Under the pieces are notes generated by a model. That model was not told where the DNA came from. It made no database searches and saw only the letters and a program-made list of their open reading frames with translations. A stretch of DNA of 64,000 bases from Nocardioides salarius (lineage in GTDB: Bacteria; Actinomycetota; Actinomycetes; Propionibacteriales; Nocardioidaceae), in NCBI RefSeq assembly GCF_016907435.1, contig NZ_JAFBBZ010000001.1:4402001-4466000 (forward strand), written 5' to 3'. Of the stretch, positions 12,859 through 22,757 are shown in pieces; position 1 is the stretch's first letter, and each line of letters begins with the position of its first letter. A program made the translations under genes and the position numbers.

Positions 12859-13845
12859 ATGGCGATGACGGCACAGGTGAAGGCGGAGCTCGCCTCCACC
12901 CAGATCACGAAGACCTGCTGCCGCAAGGCCGAGGTGGCCTCGATGCTGCGCTTCGCCGGCGGGCTGCACATCGTCAGCGGCCGGATCGTCGTGGAGGCCG
13001 AGCTCGACACCGGCGCCGCGGCCCGGCGGCTGCGCCGCGACGTCTCCGAGGTGTACGGCGCGCAGTCCGACGTGGTGATGGTGCAGGGCAACGGCATCCG
13101 CAAGGGCAGCCGCTACATCGTGCGCGTGGTCAAGGACGGCGAGTCGCTGGCCCGCCAGACCGGGCTGCTCGACCAGCGCGGCCGCCCGGTGCGCGGGCTG
13201 CCGCCCGCGGTGGTGGCCGGCGGCGGCTGCGACTCGGTGGCCGCCTGGCGTGGTGCCTTCCTCGCGCACGGCTCGCTGACCGAGCCGGGCCGCTCGTCCT
13301 CGCTCGAGGTCACCTGCCCCGGCTCCGAGGCCGCGCTGGCGCTCGTCGGCGTGGCGCGGCGGCTGGGCATCCAGGCCAAGGCGCGCGAGGTGCGCGGCGT
13401 CGACCGGGTGGTCATCCGTGACGGCGACGCGATCGGCCAGCTGCTGACCCGCCTCGGCGCCCACGAGTCGCTGATGGCCTGGGAGGAGCGCCGGATGCGC
13501 CGCGAGGTGCGGGCCACGGCCAACCGCCTGGCCAACTTCGACGACGCCAACCTGCGTCGCTCGGCGCGCGCCGCCGTCGCCGCGGGCGCGCGGGTCGAGC
13601 GGGCCATGGAGATCCTGGGCGAGGAGGTGCCCGACCACCTGCGGATGGCCGGCACCCTGCGCCTGGAGCACAAGCAGGCCTCGCTCGAGGAGCTCGGCCA
13701 GCTCCACGAGCCGGTGCTCACCAAGGACGCGATCGCCGGGCGGATCCGCCGGCTGCTGGCGATGGCCGACAAGCGCGCCGAGGACCTGGGCATCCCCGAC
13801 ACGGAGTCGTCGCTGACCCCGGAGATGATGGCCGAGGACGTCTGA
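12859..13845 (+). CDS. whiA: WhiA sporulation/division transcription regulator
   Basis: DNA-binding protein (328 aa) with an N-terminal degenerate LAGLIDADG homing-endonuclease-like fold and a C-terminal helix-turn-helix. In Streptomyces it works with WhiB for sporulation septation; it is conserved in non-sporulating actinobacteria too. Recognisable segments: MTAQVKAELA start, KAEVASMLRFAGGLHI, GAFLAHGSLTEPG, RRMRREVRATANRLANFDDAN and the HTH near RRLLAMADKRAEDLGIP. Starts 19 bp after yvcK. A GC hairpin follows the stop before the gap promoter. Confidence 0.95.
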   Translation: MAMTAQVKAELASTQITKTCCRKAEVASMLRFAGGLHIVSGRIVVEAELDTGAAARRLRRDVSEVYGAQSDVVMVQGNGIRKGSRYIVRVVKDGESLARQTGLLDQRGRPVRGLPPAVVAGGGCDSVAAWRGAFLAHGSLTEPGRSSSLEVTCPGSEAALALVGVARRLGIQAKAREVRGVDRVVIRDGDAIGQLLTRLGAHESLMAWEERRMRREVRATANRLANFDDANLRRSARAAVAAGARVERAMEILGEEVPDHLRMAGTLRLEHKQASLEELGQLHEPVLTKDAIAGRIRRLLAMADKRAEDLGIPDTESSLTPEMMAEDV

Positions 13846-13846
13846 G

Positions 13847-13864
13847 CCGCGACCCCGGTCGCGG
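13847..13864 (+). terminator. short GC hairpin after whiA
   Basis: CCGCGACC and GGTCGCGG are exact complements (8 bp, tight loop) starting two bases after the whiA stop. There is no strong T run, so it could be a weak terminator or a 3' stabiliser. Confidence 0.4.
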
Positions 13865-13914
13865 TTACCCGGTCGTACCCCGGGACGGGGCTGCGACCCC
13901 GGCGCTGGTGGCGA

Positions 13915-13920
13915 TAGGGT
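13915..13920 (+). promoter_or_regulatory. -10 element for the gap-pgk-tpiA operon
   Basis: TAGGGT 59 nt before the gap GTG. A start just downstream would give a leader of about 53 nt that includes GGAG at 13971-13974, unlike the leaderless spacing common elsewhere in this window. Confidence 0.45.
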
Positions 13921-13979
13921 CGTGACGCACGCCGCCCCGGTTCCGGGAGCGGGCCGTCAGCCACAGAGCAGGAGCAGCA

Positions 13980-14978
<999 letters not shown>

Positions 14979-14980
14979 CG

Positions 14981-16207
14981 GTGGCTTCGCACACTGACCT
15001 CGCCCAGCTCCTGGCGCAGGGGGTCGAGGGCAAGCGGGTGCTGGTCCGCTCTGACCTCAACGTCCCGCTCGACGGGCCCGCCGACGCGCGGGTGATCACC
15101 GACGACGGGCGCATCCGCGCGAGCGTGCCCACCGTCCGCGCCCTGGCCGAGGCCGGGGCGCGGGTGGTGGTCACCGCCCACCTCGGACGTCCCCAGGGCG
15201 CCCCCGACCCGGCGTACTCGCTCGCGCCGGTGGCCGCCCGCCTGGGCGAGCTGCTGGGCCGTGACGTGGCCTTCGCCCGCGACACCGTGGGGGAGTCGGC
15301 CCACGAGAGCGTGGCCGGCCTCGAGGACGGTCAGGTCGCGCTGCTGGAGAACGTGCGCTTCAACGCCGCCGAGACGAGCAAGGACGACGCCGAGCGCGAG
15401 GACTTCGCGGCCCGGCTCGCCGAGCTCGCCGACGTCTTCGTCTCCGACGGCTTCGGCGTCGTGCACCGCAAGCAGGCCTCGGTGTACGACGTGGCCAAGC
15501 GCCTCCCGCACGCCATGGGCGGTCTGGTGGCCACCGAGATCGAGGTGCTGCGCCGGCTGACGCAGACGCCCGAGCGGCCCTACGTGGTCGTCCTGGGCGG
15601 CTCGAAGGTCTCCGACAAGCTCGGCGTCATCGACAACCTGCTCGGCAAGGCCGACAAGCTGCTCATCGGCGGCGGGATGGTCTTCACCTTCCTCAAGGCC
15701 CAGGGCCACGAGGTCGGTCAGAGCCTGCTCGAGGAGGACCAGCTCGACACCTGCCGGGCCTACCTCGAGCGCGCCGAGGCCTCGGGCGTGCAGATCCTGC
15801 TGCCCGGCGACGTCGTCGTCGACAGCGCGTTCCCCTCGGGCGAGCGCGAGCCCGAGCCGCGCGTGGTCCCGGCCACCCAGATCCCGGCCGACTGCCTGGG
15901 CCTCGACATCGGTCCGGCCGCCGGCGCCGACTTCGCCGCGGCCCTGGCCGACGCCCGGACCGTCTTCTGGAACGGGCCGATGGGCGTCTTCGAGGTCCCC
16001 GCGTTCTCCGACGGCACCCGTGCGGTCGCGCAGGCGCTGACCGGCATCGACGGCCTCTCGGTCGTCGGTGGCGGCGACTCGGCCGCGGCCGTGCGCGCGC
16101 TCGGCTTCGACGAGGACGCGTTCGGCCACATCTCCACCGGCGGTGGGGCCTCCCTCGAGTACCTCGAGGGCAAGGACCTCCCCGGCATCGACGTCCTGGA
16201 GGACTGA
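14981..16207 (+). CDS. pgk: phosphoglycerate kinase
   Basis: Glycolytic kinase (408 aa) making ATP from 1,3-bisphosphoglycerate. N-terminal VLVRSDLNVPLDG matches the PGK signature; also LENVRFNAAE, the nucleotide-binding LGGSKVSDKLGVI, WNGPMGVFE, and C-terminal GGGDSAAAVRA with STGGGASLEYLEG. Two nt separate its GTG from the gap stop; tpiA begins 4 nt after its stop. Confidence 0.97.
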   Translation: MASHTDLAQLLAQGVEGKRVLVRSDLNVPLDGPADARVITDDGRIRASVPTVRALAEAGARVVVTAHLGRPQGAPDPAYSLAPVAARLGELLGRDVAFARDTVGESAHESVAGLEDGQVALLENVRFNAAETSKDDAEREDFAARLAELADVFVSDGFGVVHRKQASVYDVAKRLPHAMGGLVATEIEVLRRLTQTPERPYVVVLGGSKVSDKLGVIDNLLGKADKLLIGGGMVFTFLKAQGHEVGQSLLEEDQLDTCRAYLERAEASGVQILLPGDVVVDSAFPSGEREPEPRVVPATQIPADCLGLDIGPAAGADFAAALADARTVFWNGPMGVFEVPAFSDGTRAVAQALTGIDGLSVVGGGDSAAAVRALGFDEDAFGHISTGGGASLEYLEGKDLPGIDVLED

Positions 16208-16211
16208 CCAC

Positions 16212-17021
<810 letters not shown>

Positions 17022-17038
17022 CCGTCGGACCCGTGACG

Positions 17039-17044
17039 TAGGCT
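17039..17044 (+). promoter_or_regulatory. -10 element for secG
   Basis: TAGGCT ends 9 nt before the secG GTG, suggesting an almost leaderless transcript separate from the tpiA operon. Confidence 0.5.
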
Positions 17045-17052
17045 TCGCGACC

Positions 17053-17283
17053 GTGGAAACGTTCCTCACCATCATCCTCGTCCTCACCAGCTCCCTGATG
17101 ATCCTGCTCGTGCTGCTGCACAAGGGTCGAGGCGGCGGTCTCTCCGACATGTTCGGTGGCGGCGTCTCGAGCTCGCTCGGCGGCTCCTCGATCGCGGAGC
17201 GCAACCTCGACCGGCTCACGGTCGGCATCGGCGTGATCTGGTTCGCCACCGTCATCTCGATGGGTCTCCTGCTCGCCTACTGA
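17053..17283 (+). CDS. secG: protein translocase subunit SecG
   Basis: Small membrane subunit of the SecYEG channel (76 aa). Two transmembrane helices (about 3-22 and 51-73) flank the conserved loop LLHKGRGGGLSDMFGG and a Ser/Gly-rich stretch. Position right after tpiA is conserved in actinobacteria. GTG chosen because the hydrophobic helix starts at once and the -10 lies 9 nt upstream. Confidence 0.93.
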   Translation: METFLTIILVLTSSLMILLVLLHKGRGGGLSDMFGGGVSSSLGGSSIAERNLDRLTVGIGVIWFATVISMGLLLAY

Positions 17284-17321
17284 CCCGTCCGTCCTGTTCG
17301 ACCGTCGTTGAAGGAGAGCTC

Positions 17322-17681
17322 GTGGCTGGTGGAGGAAGTGCGATCCGGGGCAGCCGCGTCGGCGCCGGACCGATGGGCGAGGCGGAGCGTGGCCAGGCCG
17401 CGCCGCGCCAGACCGTGACCTACTTCTGCGGCCGCGAGCACCGCTCGGTGGTGGCCTTCTCGATCGAGGCGAAGGTCCCCGAGTCGTGGGACTGCCCCAA
17501 GTGCGGCCTGCCGGCCAGCATGGACGCCGAGAACCCGCCCGCGGCCCCCAAGAACGAGCCCTACAAGACGCACCTGGCCTACGTGAAGGAGCGGCGCTCC
17601 GACGAGGAGGCCGCCGAGATCCTCACCGAGGCCCTCAAGCTGCTGCGCAGCCGCCGCAAGTCCGGCGACCTGATCTTCTGA
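17322..17681 (+). CDS. rbpA: RNA polymerase-binding protein RbpA
   Basis: Actinobacteria-specific transcription activator (119 aa) that binds RNA polymerase and the principal sigma factor and stabilises open promoter complexes. Visible: N-terminal tail MAGGGSAIRGSRVGAGPMG, core with TYFCGREH and CPKCGLPA (zinc-like cysteines), and sigma-interaction helix TEALKLLRSRRKSGDL at the C terminus. GTG at 17322 with AAGGAGAG upstream. A tandem palindromic repeat begins 20 bp after the stop. Confidence 0.95.
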   Translation: MAGGGSAIRGSRVGAGPMGEAERGQAAPRQTVTYFCGREHRSVVAFSIEAKVPESWDCPKCGLPASMDAENPPAAPKNEPYKTHLAYVKERRSDEEAAEILTEALKLLRSRRKSGDLIF

Positions 17682-17700
17682 CGCGAACGGGGTCCCGACC

Positions 17701-17757
17701 CGGCTGGTCTGAACGAGCCGACTCGCGAGTCGGCTGGTTCGAACGAGCCGACTCGCG
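17701..17757. repeat. 30-bp tandem palindromic repeat, family A
   Basis: About 1.9 copies of a 30-bp unit. A 17-bp stretch (GAACGAGCCGACTCGCG) is exactly repeated at 17711-17727 and 17741-17757. A perfect 20-bp palindrome sits at 17716-17735 and a 34-bp near-perfect one at 17724-17757 (core GTTCGAAC). It lies between the convergent ends of rbpA and the broken DUF559-type gene and may terminate both. A related palindrome is at 20313-20348. Confidence 0.8.
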
Positions 17758-18515
17758 TCACCAGTGCCGCGACAGACCCGCGCGCTCGCGGGACTGGGCG
17801 TAGCCCGCACGGATCATCGTCTCGGCGGACCGGACCTGTCCGAAGAGGTGCTCCTTCCGCAGGACCACGATGATCCACCCCAGGCGCGCGGCAGCCTCGC
17901 GGCGTCGGCGGTCCCGCTCACGCTGTTCCGGGGTCGAGTGCCACTCCTCGCCGTCGTACTCGAAGGCGACCTTGAGCTCGGGGACCGCCATGTCGAAGCG
18001 CGCGACGTGGACACCGTCGTGCCACAGCTCGTACTGCGGCACCACCGGGACGCGGCACTCGTGGCAGCGCAACCGGAGGATGGACTCCGCCGGTGACTCG
18101 GCGCGCCCGTCTGCCAGCGGCCCGACCGCCCGCAAAGTCCGGATCCAGCGCCGCCCCGCATAGCGCTCGATGCCTGCGACGAAGGCGTCGTGGTCGAACC
18201 CGGGCACCCGGTGGAGGGAGTCCACTCCCGCCAGCGCCTCGTCCGGCCAACGACGGCGCCCCAGGTCGTGGGCCGTGCGCAGGGCGGTGGTCACCCTCAG
18301 CCCGTGGACTGACGTGATGTCACGAGGTGCGAGCTCGCGCTCGCCGCCGTCGGAGATCGTGTTGCGCAGGCGGCCTCTGCCGGGCGGCAGCACGACGCTC
18401 AGCGGTTGGAGCGCGAGGTGCTCGCCGGGTGCCAGCGCGCCTTCGGCGCCGTGCAACCAGGCGGCATGCCGGTCGGTCACCACCGCGTCCGGTGGAGCCA
18501 CCAGGCGCAGGGCCC
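17758..18515 (-). pseudogene. DUF559/Vsr-like protein, C-terminal part separated by an IS
   Basis: Reads RALRLVAPPDAVVTDRHAAW at its N-terminal edge and ends in a restriction-endonuclease-like domain (FDMAVPELKVAFEYDGEEWH, then RRREAAARLGWIIVVLRKE). This is the C-terminal two-thirds of an actinobacterial family of about 300 aa with an N-terminal winged-helix AbiEi-like part. The missing N terminus is on the other side of the IS (20252 down to about 20047). Spurious starts inside the IS end could still give a 260-aa product from the GTG at 18540. The split and loss of the native start make a pseudogene likely. Confidence 0.8.
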
Positions 18516-18532
18516 TGTGCGTCAGGCTGAGG

Positions 18533-18540
18533 TGAGACAC
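18533..18540 (+). repeat. left inverted-repeat core of the IS
   Basis: TGAGACAC, the exact reverse complement of 20012-20019. Sequence outside it shows weaker similarity to the other end (GTCA-GGC against GTCAAGC). Confidence 0.7.
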
Positions 18541-18587
18541 CGCTACTGAGTTCCTTCCCTCTGCACGGGCGAGAAGCGAGACACCTG

Positions 18588-19007
18588 ATGACCATGACGT
18601 TGGCTGATGCTGCCCGGATCGATGATGGGGTGGTGAGCCCGAGAGCAGACCGTCCGAAGCGACGCACGTTCACCGCCGAGTACAAAGCGAAGATCCTGGC
18701 CGATTACGACGCCGCCGACCGCGGCGAGCGCGGTGCGATCCTGCGGCGGGAGGGGTTGTACTCCTCCCACATCGTGGAGTGGCGCAAGGCCGCCGAGTCT
18801 GGCGCCGCCTCAGCGCTGGCCCCCCAGGCCAAGGACCGTCGCGAGCGGCAGCGGGATCGGGAGGTCGAACAGTTGCGCGCCCGTGCGGAAAAGGCCGAGG
18901 CCGAGTTGGCCAGGACGAGGGCCGCGTTGGACATCGTGGGAAAAGCACACGCGCTCTTGGAGACGCTCTCCGAGAGCACGGGCACGCCGAAGCCGCCCGG
19001 ACGGTGA
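18588..19007 (+). CDS. IS3-family transposase OrfA
   Basis: DNA-binding half of the transposase (139 aa). Helix-turn-helix region RRTFTAEYKAKILADYDAA (about 26-44) and GLYSSHIVEWRKAAE, followed by a leucine-zipper-like coiled coil (EVEQLRARAEKAEAELARTR, about 90-109). The GGGAAAA heptamer at 18938 is correctly phased for -1 slippage into orfB. The final 22 residues after that site belong only to the unshifted OrfA product. Confidence 0.9.
   Translation: MTMTLADAARIDDGVVSPRADRPKRRTFTAEYKAKILADYDAADRGERGAILRREGLYSSHIVEWRKAAESGAASALAPQAKDRRERQRDREVEQLRARAEKAEAELARTRAALDIVGKAHALLETLSESTGTPKPPGR
18938..18977 (+). promoter_or_regulatory. -1 programmed ribosomal frameshift site
   Basis: GGGAAAA (18938-18944) is read G-GGA-AAA in the orfA frame (codon boundary at 18939), the X-XXY-YYZ pattern. 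After slipping, the ribosome reads GGG-AAA-AGC in the orfB frame, open from there to 20005. Short hairpins 14-20 nt downstream (GGAGA-cgc-TCTCC at 18959-18971, or GCTCT/AGAGC at 18965-18977) could stimulate the shift. The product would be the OrfAB transposase. Confidence 0.7.
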
Positions 19008-20005
19008 TCAACCCTGCCGTCGACGAGCTCGCCGAGCTGACCTCGGTGACCAAGGCGTGTGAGCTGCTGGGACGACCCAGGGGCAGCCACTACCGCGCCA
19101 AGCAGCCTCGGTTGCACGGCCCGAAGCCGTCGCGTCCGAGGCCGCCGAACGCGCTCACCGTGGCCGAGCAAGCCGAGGTGCTGGAGGTGTTGACCTCGCC
19201 GAGGTTCTGCGACAAGTCGGTGGCCCAGACCTGGGCGACGCTGCTGGACGAGGGCACCTACCTGTGCTCGATGTCGACGATGCACCGGCTGCTGCGCGCC
19301 CACGGTGCGGCCGGCGAGCGGCGCCGGCAGGCCACCCATCCTGCCAAGACGAAGCCCGAGCTGTTGGCCACCGCGCCGGGGCAGGTCTGGTCCTGGGACA
19401 TCACCAAGGTCCGCGGCCCCCAGCGCGGGATCTGGTTCCAGCTCTACGTCGTGCTCGACATCTACTCCCGCTACGTCGTGGCCTGGACCGTGCAGGCTGT
19501 CGAGGACTCCGAGATCGCCAAGACGATGCTGGAGAAAGCGATGGGCGTGCACGGCATCCCTCAGGCGATCCATGCCGACCGCGGGACGTCGATGACCTCC
19601 AAACCCGTCGCCCAGCTGCTGCTCGACCTCGGCGTCGACCGCAGCCATTCCCGGCCGCGGGTCAGCAACGACAACCCGTTCAGCGAGGCCATGTTCAAGA
19701 CCCTGAAGTACGCCCCGGTCTTCCCCGAGGCGTTCGGCTCGCTGGCCGACGCGAGAGCGTTCTGCGAGGACTTCTTCGGCTACTACAACCACGAGCACCG
19801 TCACTCCGGGATCGGGCTGCACACCCCCGCGTCGGTCCACCACGGCACCGCAACCGAGATCCGGGCCCAGCGGCAGCACACCCTGGACGCAGCCCACGCC
19901 GCTCACCCCGAACGGTTCGGCACCCGCCGACCCCAGGCCCCGAAGCTCCCCCAGGCCGCCTGGATCAACCAGCCATCACCGGAGGCCCTCATACAGACCG
20001 CGTGA
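19004..20005 (+). CDS. IS3-family transposase OrfB (rve integrase domain)
   Basis: Catalytic half of the transposase (about 333 aa if started at the GTG at 19004, which overlaps the orfA stop). An HTH_21-like region is followed by the retroviral integrase fold with the DDE triad: WSWDITKV, HADRGTSM and NPFSEAMFKTLKY, then YYNHEHRHSGIGLHTP typical of IS3. The active form is likely the OrfA-OrfB fusion made by -1 frameshifting at 18938. No internal stop is seen. Confidence 0.92.
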   Translation: MINPAVDELAELTSVTKACELLGRPRGSHYRAKQPRLHGPKPSRPRPPNALTVAEQAEVLEVLTSPRFCDKSVAQTWATLLDEGTYLCSMSTMHRLLRAHGAAGERRRQATHPAKTKPELLATAPGQVWSWDITKVRGPQRGIWFQLYVVLDIYSRYVVAWTVQAVEDSEIAKTMLEKAMGVHGIPQAIHADRGTSMTSKPVAQLLLDLGVDRSHSRPRVSNDNPFSEAMFKTLKYAPVFPEAFGSLADARAFCEDFFGYYNHEHRHSGIGLHTPASVHHGTATEIRAQRQHTLDAAHAAHPERFGTRRPQAPKLPQAAWINQPSPEALIQTA

Positions 20006-20011
20006 CGAGAC

Positions 20012-20019
20012 GTGTCTCA
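20012..20019 (-). repeat. right inverted-repeat core of the IS
   Basis: GTGTCTCA, exact complement of the left core at 18533-18540, 7 bp after the orfB stop. Confidence 0.7.
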
Positions 20020-20046
20020 GACTGCTTGACATCTTCCGGGGCGGCA

Positions 20047-20252
20047 CCCCGGGTTGCGACGTCGTCCGGTGCCGATGCGGCAACCAGCACGCCCTTGACG
20101 ACACGGCGAAAGACTCCGTGGTCGACGAGGTCGGCCAGCTGCCGTCGGGTCAGTCCTGCTTCAGTGGCGCGAGCGACGGCGAACGGTTCCACGCTGGGGA
20201 GTCCGAGCGCCGGGTCGACCACACGTGCCTCAAGCATGTCCTTGATGTCCAT
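20047..20252 (-). pseudogene. DUF559/Vsr-like protein, N-terminal part separated by an IS
   Basis: ATG at 20252 opens MDIKDMLEARVVDPALGLPS, then EAGLTRRQLADLVDHGVFRR, an AbiEi-like winged-helix start, ending at APDDVATR where IS sequence begins. Read on into the IS it stops after about 87 codons. Joining DDVATR to RALRLVAPPDAVVTDR at 18510 restores the usual family order, so this and 17758-18515 are one gene. The uninterrupted protein would be about 320 aa. Confidence 0.8.
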
Positions 20253-20312
20253 GGACCGGAGGCTGCCCGCCGTACGTCGTCACAACCTGGCGCTCCCGCT
20301 ACCTGTGGACAA

Positions 20313-20348
20313 CCGCGAGTCGGCCGGTTCAAACCAGCCGGCTCGCGG
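20313..20348. repeat. palindrome, family A, between the broken gene and pgl
   Basis: A 17-bp stem with two mismatches (20313-20329 with 20332-20348) and a 2-nt centre, starting CCGCGAGTCGGCCGGTT. It shares CGCGAGTCGGCnGGTTC with the palindrome at 17724, so the two copies bracket the disrupted gene. It ends 1 bp from the pgl stop and could terminate pgl. Confidence 0.75.
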
Positions 20349-20349
20349 G

Positions 20350-21084
20350 TTAGAGGTGGGAGGCGGCGGGGCGGTCGAGGAACCAGGTGGTCTCCACCTG
20401 GCCCCGCGGGACGCTGGCCGGGGTCTGGGCCGGGGTGGTGGTGGCGGGGGAGAGGGCCCGGGCCACGGCGTCGGCCTTCGCCTCGCCGCTGACCAGGAAC
20501 CAGGTGCTGCGCGCCCGGCCCAGCGTCGGGAAGGTGAGGGTGACCCGGTCGGACGGGGGCTTGGGGGAGTCGTGCACCGCCACGACCGCCCGCTCCTGCT
20601 CCTCGAGCTCGTCGAAGCCGGGGAAGAGCGAGGCCACGTGGCCGTCGGGGCCCACGCCCAGCATCAGCACCTCGAAGCCGTCGGCGCCGTGCTCGGCGAG
20701 CTCGGCGGCGTACCGCTCGGCGGCCTCCTCGGCCGAGGCGACGTCGTCGCTGGAGGGCACCTCGTGCACGTGCTCGGCCGGCACGCCCAGCGCGTCGATG
20801 AACGCCGCTCGTGCCTGCCCCGCGTTGCGGTCCTCCGAACCCGATGCCACGAACCGCTCGTCGCCCCACCACAGCGCCACGCGCGACCAGTCGACCTCGC
20901 CCGAGGTGCCCAGGCGCGCCACCTCGGCGTGCACGGCGTCGGCGATCGAACCGCCCGTCAGCACGACAGCGGGCACCCGGCCGGCGCTCTGCGCGTCGGC
21001 GATCCGCACCAGCAGCTCGCCGGCCACGGCGGTGGCCAGGGCAGCCGCGTCGTCGTGGACCTCGATCAGCGGTTCGGTGGTCAT
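20350..21084 (-). CDS. pgl: 6-phosphogluconolactonase
   Basis: Hydrolyses 6-phosphogluconolactone in the oxidative pentose phosphate pathway (244 aa, DevB family). Visible: VVLTGGSIADAVHAEV (about 41-56), WWGDERFV (about 73-80), and VLMLGVGPDGHVASLFPG (about 138-155), the usual signature set. The ATG at 21084 overlaps the pgi stop (ATGA). In most actinobacteria pgl follows zwf-opcA; here it follows pgi. Confidence 0.93.
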   Translation of the reverse strand: MTTEPLIEVHDDAAALATAVAGELLVRIADAQSAGRVPAVVLTGGSIADAVHAEVARLGTSGEVDWSRVALWWGDERFVASGSEDRNAGQARAAFIDALGVPAEHVHEVPSSDDVASAEEAAERYAAELAEHGADGFEVLMLGVGPDGHVASLFPGFDELEEQERAVVAVHDSPKPPSDRVTLTFPTLGRARSTWFLVSGEAKADAVARALSPATTTPAQTPASVPRGQVETTWFLDRPAASHL

Positions 21085-22757
21085 CGGGCTCCGTCCGTCG
21101 TACGCCGGTGGGCGCGGTAGTACTCGATGAGCGAGCGGGTCGAGGCGTCCTGGTCGGCCAGTGCGTCGGCGTCGCCGGCGACGGCGGGACCGACCTCCTG
21201 GGCGAGCTGCTTGCCGAGCTCGACGCCCCACTGGTCGAAGCTGTCGATGCCCCAGACCACGCCCTGGGTGAAGGTGATGTGCTCGTAGAGCGCGACCAGC
21301 TGGCCCAGCACCGACGGCGTCAGCGCCGGTGCCATGATCGAGGTCGTGGGCCGGTTGCCCTCGAAGACGCGGGCCGGCACCACGGACTCGTCGGTGCCCT
21401 CGGCGCGCACCTCGTCGGCGGTCTTGCCGAAGGCCAGCGCCCGGGTCTGGGCGAAGAAGTTGGCCAGGAGGAGCTCGTGCACGTCCTGGTCTCCGTCACG
21501 CAGCGGGTGCGCGGGCTCGGCGACCGCGATGAAGTCGGCCGGCACCAGCCGGGTGCCCTGGTGGATGAGCTGGTAGAACGCGTGCTGGCCGTTGGTGCCG
21601 GGCTCACCCCAGAAGACCTCGCCGGTGCCGGTGGTCACCTCGGTGCCGTCCCAGCGCACCCCCTTGCCGTTCGACTCCATCGTCAGCTGCTGCAGGTACG
21701 CCGGGAAGCGGTGCAGCAGCTGCGCGTAGGGCAGCACGGCGTGGGTCTCGGCACCCATGAAGGTCGTGTACCAGATGTTCAGCAGCCCCATCAGCAGCGG
21801 CACGTTGGCCGCGGGCTCGGCGGTGCGGAAGTGCTCGTCGACGGCGTGCATGCCGGCCAGCAGCTCGGCGAACCGTTCGGGCCCGATGGCGATGACCAGC
21901 GAGGTGCCGATGGCCGAGTCGAGCGAGTAGCGGCCCCCGACCCAGTCCCAGAAGCCGAAGGCGTTGGCCGGGTCGATGCCGAAGTCGGCGACCTTGTCGA
22001 GCGCCGTCGAGACCGCGACGAAGTGGCGGGCCACGGCGTCGGCACGGTCGACGTCCGGGCCGAGCCCGTCGAGCAGCCAGGCCCGGCACAGCCGGGCGTT
22101 GGTCAGCGTCTCGAGGGTGCCGAAGGTCTTGCTGGAGACGATGAACAGCGTCGTCGCGGGGTCCAGCCCCTCCAGCGTCATCGCGGCGTCGCTCGGGTCG
22201 ATGTTGCTGATGAAGCGGCACTCGACCCGGTCGTGGGCGTAGGGCCGCAGCGACTCGTAGGCCATCACCGGACCGAGGTCGGAGCCGCCGATGCCGATGT
22301 TGACCACGGTCCGCACCGGCTCGCCGGTCGCCCCGCGCCACTCGCCGGAGCGCACCTTCTCGGCGAAGGCGTAGACCCGGTCGAGGACCTCGTGCACGTC
22401 GGCGACGACGTCCTGGCCGTCGACGACCAGCTCGGCGTCCCGGGGCAGGCGCAGCGCCGTGTGCAGGACGGCGCGGTCCTCGGTCACGTTGACCCGCTCG
22501 CCCGCCATCATCGCGTCGCGGCGTGCCTCCACGCCGGTCTGCTCGGCCAGCGCGAGCAGCTGGTCGAGGACCGTGTCGTCGAGCAGGTTCTTCGACAGGT
22601 CGACGTGCAGGTCGCCCACGGTGTGCGTCAGGCGAGCCGCACGGTCGGGGTCGTCGGCGAACCACGCCCGCAGGTCCGGGTCGAACCCGGTGGCGTGGGC
22701 CGCCAACCGGCCCCAGGCGTCCGTCGATCGAGGGTCGTGGGACGCCGCCGAGGTCAT
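21081..22757 (-). CDS. pgi: glucose-6-phosphate isomerase
   Basis: Interconverts glucose-6-phosphate and fructose-6-phosphate (558 aa). Motifs: NIGIGGSDLGPVMAYESL (about 145), FIVSSKTFGTLET (about 200), and the C-terminal GVVWGIDSFDQWGVELGK signature. Full length. ATGA overlaps link it to tal upstream and pgl downstream, so tkt-tal-pgi-pgl is one minus-strand unit. Confidence 0.96.
   Translation of the reverse strand: MTSAASHDPRSTDAWGRLAAHATGFDPDLRAWFADDPDRAARLTHTVGDLHVDLSKNLLDDTVLDQLLALAEQTGVEARRDAMMAGERVNVTEDRAVLHTALRLPRDAELVVDGQDVVADVHEVLDRVYAFAEKVRSGEWRGATGEPVRTVVNIGIGGSDLGPVMAYESLRPYAHDRVECRFISNIDPSDAAMTLEGLDPATTLFIVSSKTFGTLETLTNARLCRAWLLDGLGPDVDRADAVARHFVAVSTALDKVADFGIDPANAFGFWDWVGGRYSLDSAIGTSLVIAIGPERFAELLAGMHAVDEHFRTAEPAANVPLLMGLLNIWYTTFMGAETHAVLPYAQLLHRFPAYLQQLTMESNGKGVRWDGTEVTTGTGEVFWGEPGTNGQHAFYQLIHQGTRLVPADFIAVAEPAHPLRDGDQDVHELLLANFFAQTRALAFGKTADEVRAEGTDESVVPARVFEGNRPTTSIMAPALTPSVLGQLVALYEHITFTQGVVWGIDSFDQWGVELGKQLAQEVGPAVAGDADALADQDASTRSLIEYYRAHRRTTDGAR

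Larger units (their letters stand above)
18516..20046 (+). mobile_element. IS3-family insertion sequence (about 1.5 kb)
   Basis: Two overlapping transposase genes (orfA 18588-19007, orfB 19004-20005) with a -1 frameshift site define IS3. An inner inverted repeat TGAGACAC is exact at 18533-18540 and 20012-20019. The outer ends are less certain: a TG...CA reading from 18516 to 20046 leaves a 3-bp CCC on both sides (18513-18515, 20047-20049), but restoring that site puts the host gene out of frame, so the true ends may differ by a few bases. It interrupts a DUF559-type gene on the opposite strand. Both orfs are intact, so it may be mobile. Confidence 0.85.

Noticed and set aside
18516..20046. 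A clean 3-bp target duplication (CCC) with TG...CA ends for the IS
   Set aside because: Removing the element at these ends leaves the host gene out of frame, so exact ends are not claimed.
20326..20335. GGTTCAAACC looks like a tRNA T-loop
   Set aside because: It is the centre of a 36-bp palindrome; no acceptor or anticodon arms fit around it.
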